NCBI RefSeq assembly: GCF_030252325.1
Contig: NZ_CP126981.1
Span: 1,240,001-1,304,000, forward strand
Length of the DNA stretch: 64,000 bases
Direction of reading: 5' to 3'
Origin: Candidatus Mycobacterium wuenschmannii
GTDB lineage: Bacteria > Actinomycetota > Actinomycetes > Mycobacteriales > Mycobacteriaceae
The translations under genes and the position numbers were made by a program. Position 1 is the stretch's first letter. Every line of letters begins with the position of its first letter. This document shows, piece by piece, positions 63,044-64,000 of the stretch. The notes under the pieces are model-generated. The model was not told where the DNA came from. It ran no database searches and saw nothing but the letters and a program-made list of their open reading frames with translations.

Positions 63044-64000
63044 GTGGCGCGGGTGGTTGCCCCGTCCGTCTCCGACCTGCGCGCGCGCCTCGACGGTCTG
63101 ACCCTGCGAGACGCCGCGCGGTTCGGCCGGCGGTTACGAGGTATCCGCGGCGCCGATCCTGCGAAACTGGCCAAGCTCGCCGACCAGATCACCGCCGCGG
63201 AAAGCCTCGTGGTCGCGCGTCGAGCCACCGTCCCGACGATTGGCTATCCGGCGCTTCCGATCAGTGAACGGCGTCAGGAGATCGCCGACGCGCTGCGCAA
63301 TCACCAAGTGGTCGTGGTCGCCGGCGAAACCGGGTCTGGGAAGACGACCCAGTTGCCCAAGATCTGCCTCGACATCGGCCGCGGCGTGCGGGGGATGATC
63401 GGGCACACCCAGCCCCGCCGGCTTGCGGCCCGTACCGTGGCGCAGCGCATCGCCGACGAAGTGGGCAGCCCGCTCGGCGAAACCGTCGGCTACACAGTCC
63501 GATTCAACGATCAGGTCGGCGACCGCACCCTGGTCAAACTCATGACCGACGGCATCCTGCTCGCCGAAATTCAGCGCGACCGTCGCCTGATGCGCTACGA
63601 CACGCTGATCATCGACGAGGCCCACGAGCGCAGCCTCAACGTCGACTTCCTGCTCGGCTACCTCCGCGACCTGCTGCCGCGGCGGCCCGAACTGAAGGTG
63701 ATCGTCACGTCGGCGACGATCGAACCGCAACGCTTCGCGGCGCATTTCGGGGGCGCCCCCGTGATCGAGGTGTCCGGCCGCACGTACCCCGTCGAAGTAC
63801 GTTACCGGCCGCTGGAAGTGCCGGTTACGCTTGCGGCACAGGAGGATCCGGACGACCCAGACGACGAGATCGTGCGAACCGAAACCCGCGACGAGATCGA
63901 GGCAATCGTCGACGCCATCCACGAACTCGAATCAGAGCCACCGGGCGATGTCTTGGTCTTCTTGTCCGGCGAGCGCGAAATACGCGACACCGCTGAGGCT
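63044..64000 (+). CDS. hrpA: ATP-dependent RNA helicase HrpA (3' truncated by window)
   Basis: 319 residues visible, running off the end of the window. DEAH helicase motifs: Walker A GETGSGKTTQ (about 94-103), TQPRRLAARTVAQRIADE, DEAH (about 191-194) and TSAT (about 222-225). HrpA acts in mRNA processing and ribosome rescue. GTG 63044 is the likely start, 16 bp after the DUF1330 stop; GTG 63053 is a possible alternative. Confidence 0.93.
   Translation, partial: MARVVAPSVSDLRARLDGLTLRDAARFGRRLRGIRGADPAKLAKLADQITAAESLVVARRATVPTIGYPALPISERRQEIADALRNHQVVVVAGETGSGKTTQLPKICLDIGRGVRGMIGHTQPRRLAARTVAQRIADEVGSPLGETVGYTVRFNDQVGDRTLVKLMTDGILLAEIQRDRRLMRYDTLIIDEAHERSLNVDFLLGYLRDLLPRRPELKVIVTSATIEPQRFAAHFGGAPVIEVSGRTYPVEVRYRPLEVPVTLAAQEDPDDPDDEIVRTETRDEIEAIVDAIHELESEPPGDVLVFLSGEREIRDTAEA

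Noticed and set aside
61909..63228. 439-codon minus-strand open frame
   Set aside because: Covers the complement of the transglycosylase and DUF1330 genes and runs into hrpA; no family signal.

Overview
The window is GC-rich (roughly two thirds G+C by eye) chromosomal DNA from a mycobacterium. Diagnostic genes are an antigen 85 mycolyltransferase (5267-6247), a furA-katG pair (52755-55451), a TB8.4-like hemophore-family protein, DUF732 and DUF1906 exported proteins, several F420/LLM-type oxidoreductases, CYP140 and CYP125 cytochromes P450, and many FadE/FadD-type lipid genes. Species cannot be named from the sequence alone. From memory, the order of landmark genes follows the M. tuberculosis Rv1880c-Rv1909c stretch (cyp140, fbpB, Rv1891, Rv1893, Rv1894c, dtd, Rv1898, cinA, nanT, Rv1904, Rv1906c, katG, furA) with large extra blocks in between. 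No IS element, prophage, CRISPR array, tRNA or rRNA was seen.

Layout. 1-5.2 kb: dienelactone hydrolase (cut by the window edge), TesB thioesterase, a SRPBCC/SnoaL/CYP140 minus-strand cluster, an HTH-tailed conserved protein and a membrane-anchored protein. 5.2-7.8 kb: fbpB and a divergent proline-tailed membrane protein. 7.8-11.5 kb: a compact minus-strand operon cyp125-like, zinc alcohol dehydrogenase, YceI, LLM oxidoreductase. 11.7-14.2 kb: a dihydrofolate-reductase-fold protein, two small mycobacterial proteins and a nitronate monooxygenase. 14.3-22.5 kb: a hydroxysteroid-dehydrogenase-like SDR, an LLM protein, then a seven-gene operon (two acyl-CoA dehydrogenases, two MaoC-type hydratase subunits, an Ltp2-like thiolase-fold protein, a DUF35 protein and a FadD17-like acyl-CoA ligase). 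This operon resembles the side-chain-shortening genes of cholesterol catabolism, and two perfect KstR-type boxes lie just upstream, between the nitronate monooxygenase and the SDR.

22.5-28.8 kb: dtd, a thiamine-binding-type protein, cinA, a polytopic membrane protein whose 3' end runs antisense into a row of three exported proteins, and a NanT-type transporter. 28.9-36.7 kb: hydrolases, a second copy of the HTH-tailed family, an acyl-CoA dehydrogenase, a lipase, exported and STAS proteins, a nitroreductase and a second nitronate monooxygenase. 37-48.7 kb: an acyltransferase-3/SGNH pair, a Gly-rich lipoprotein, two LLM proteins, an APH-fold kinase with TetR, two Tat-type GH16 glucanases around tpx, another acyltransferase and a hemophore-like protein. 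48.8-64 kb: two methyltransferases, a DUF1906 protein, a glycosyltransferase, katG-furA, a nucleosidase, an FAD hydroxylase, a ferritin-like protein, an M42-type hydrolase of the NAGGN family, a QueG-like iron-sulfur protein, a DUF732 protein, a transglycosylase lipoprotein, a DUF1330 protein and the start of hrpA.

The strongest coherent system is the lipid/steroid block at 7.8-22.5 kb: terminal hydroxylation (CYP125), alcohol oxidation, CoA activation, dehydrogenation by a heteromeric FadE pair, hydration by a MaoC pair and retro-aldol cleavage by an Ltp2/DUF35 pair. It looks like a second, divergent copy of the igr-type side-chain pathway, placed between the equivalents of Rv1894c and Rv1897c.
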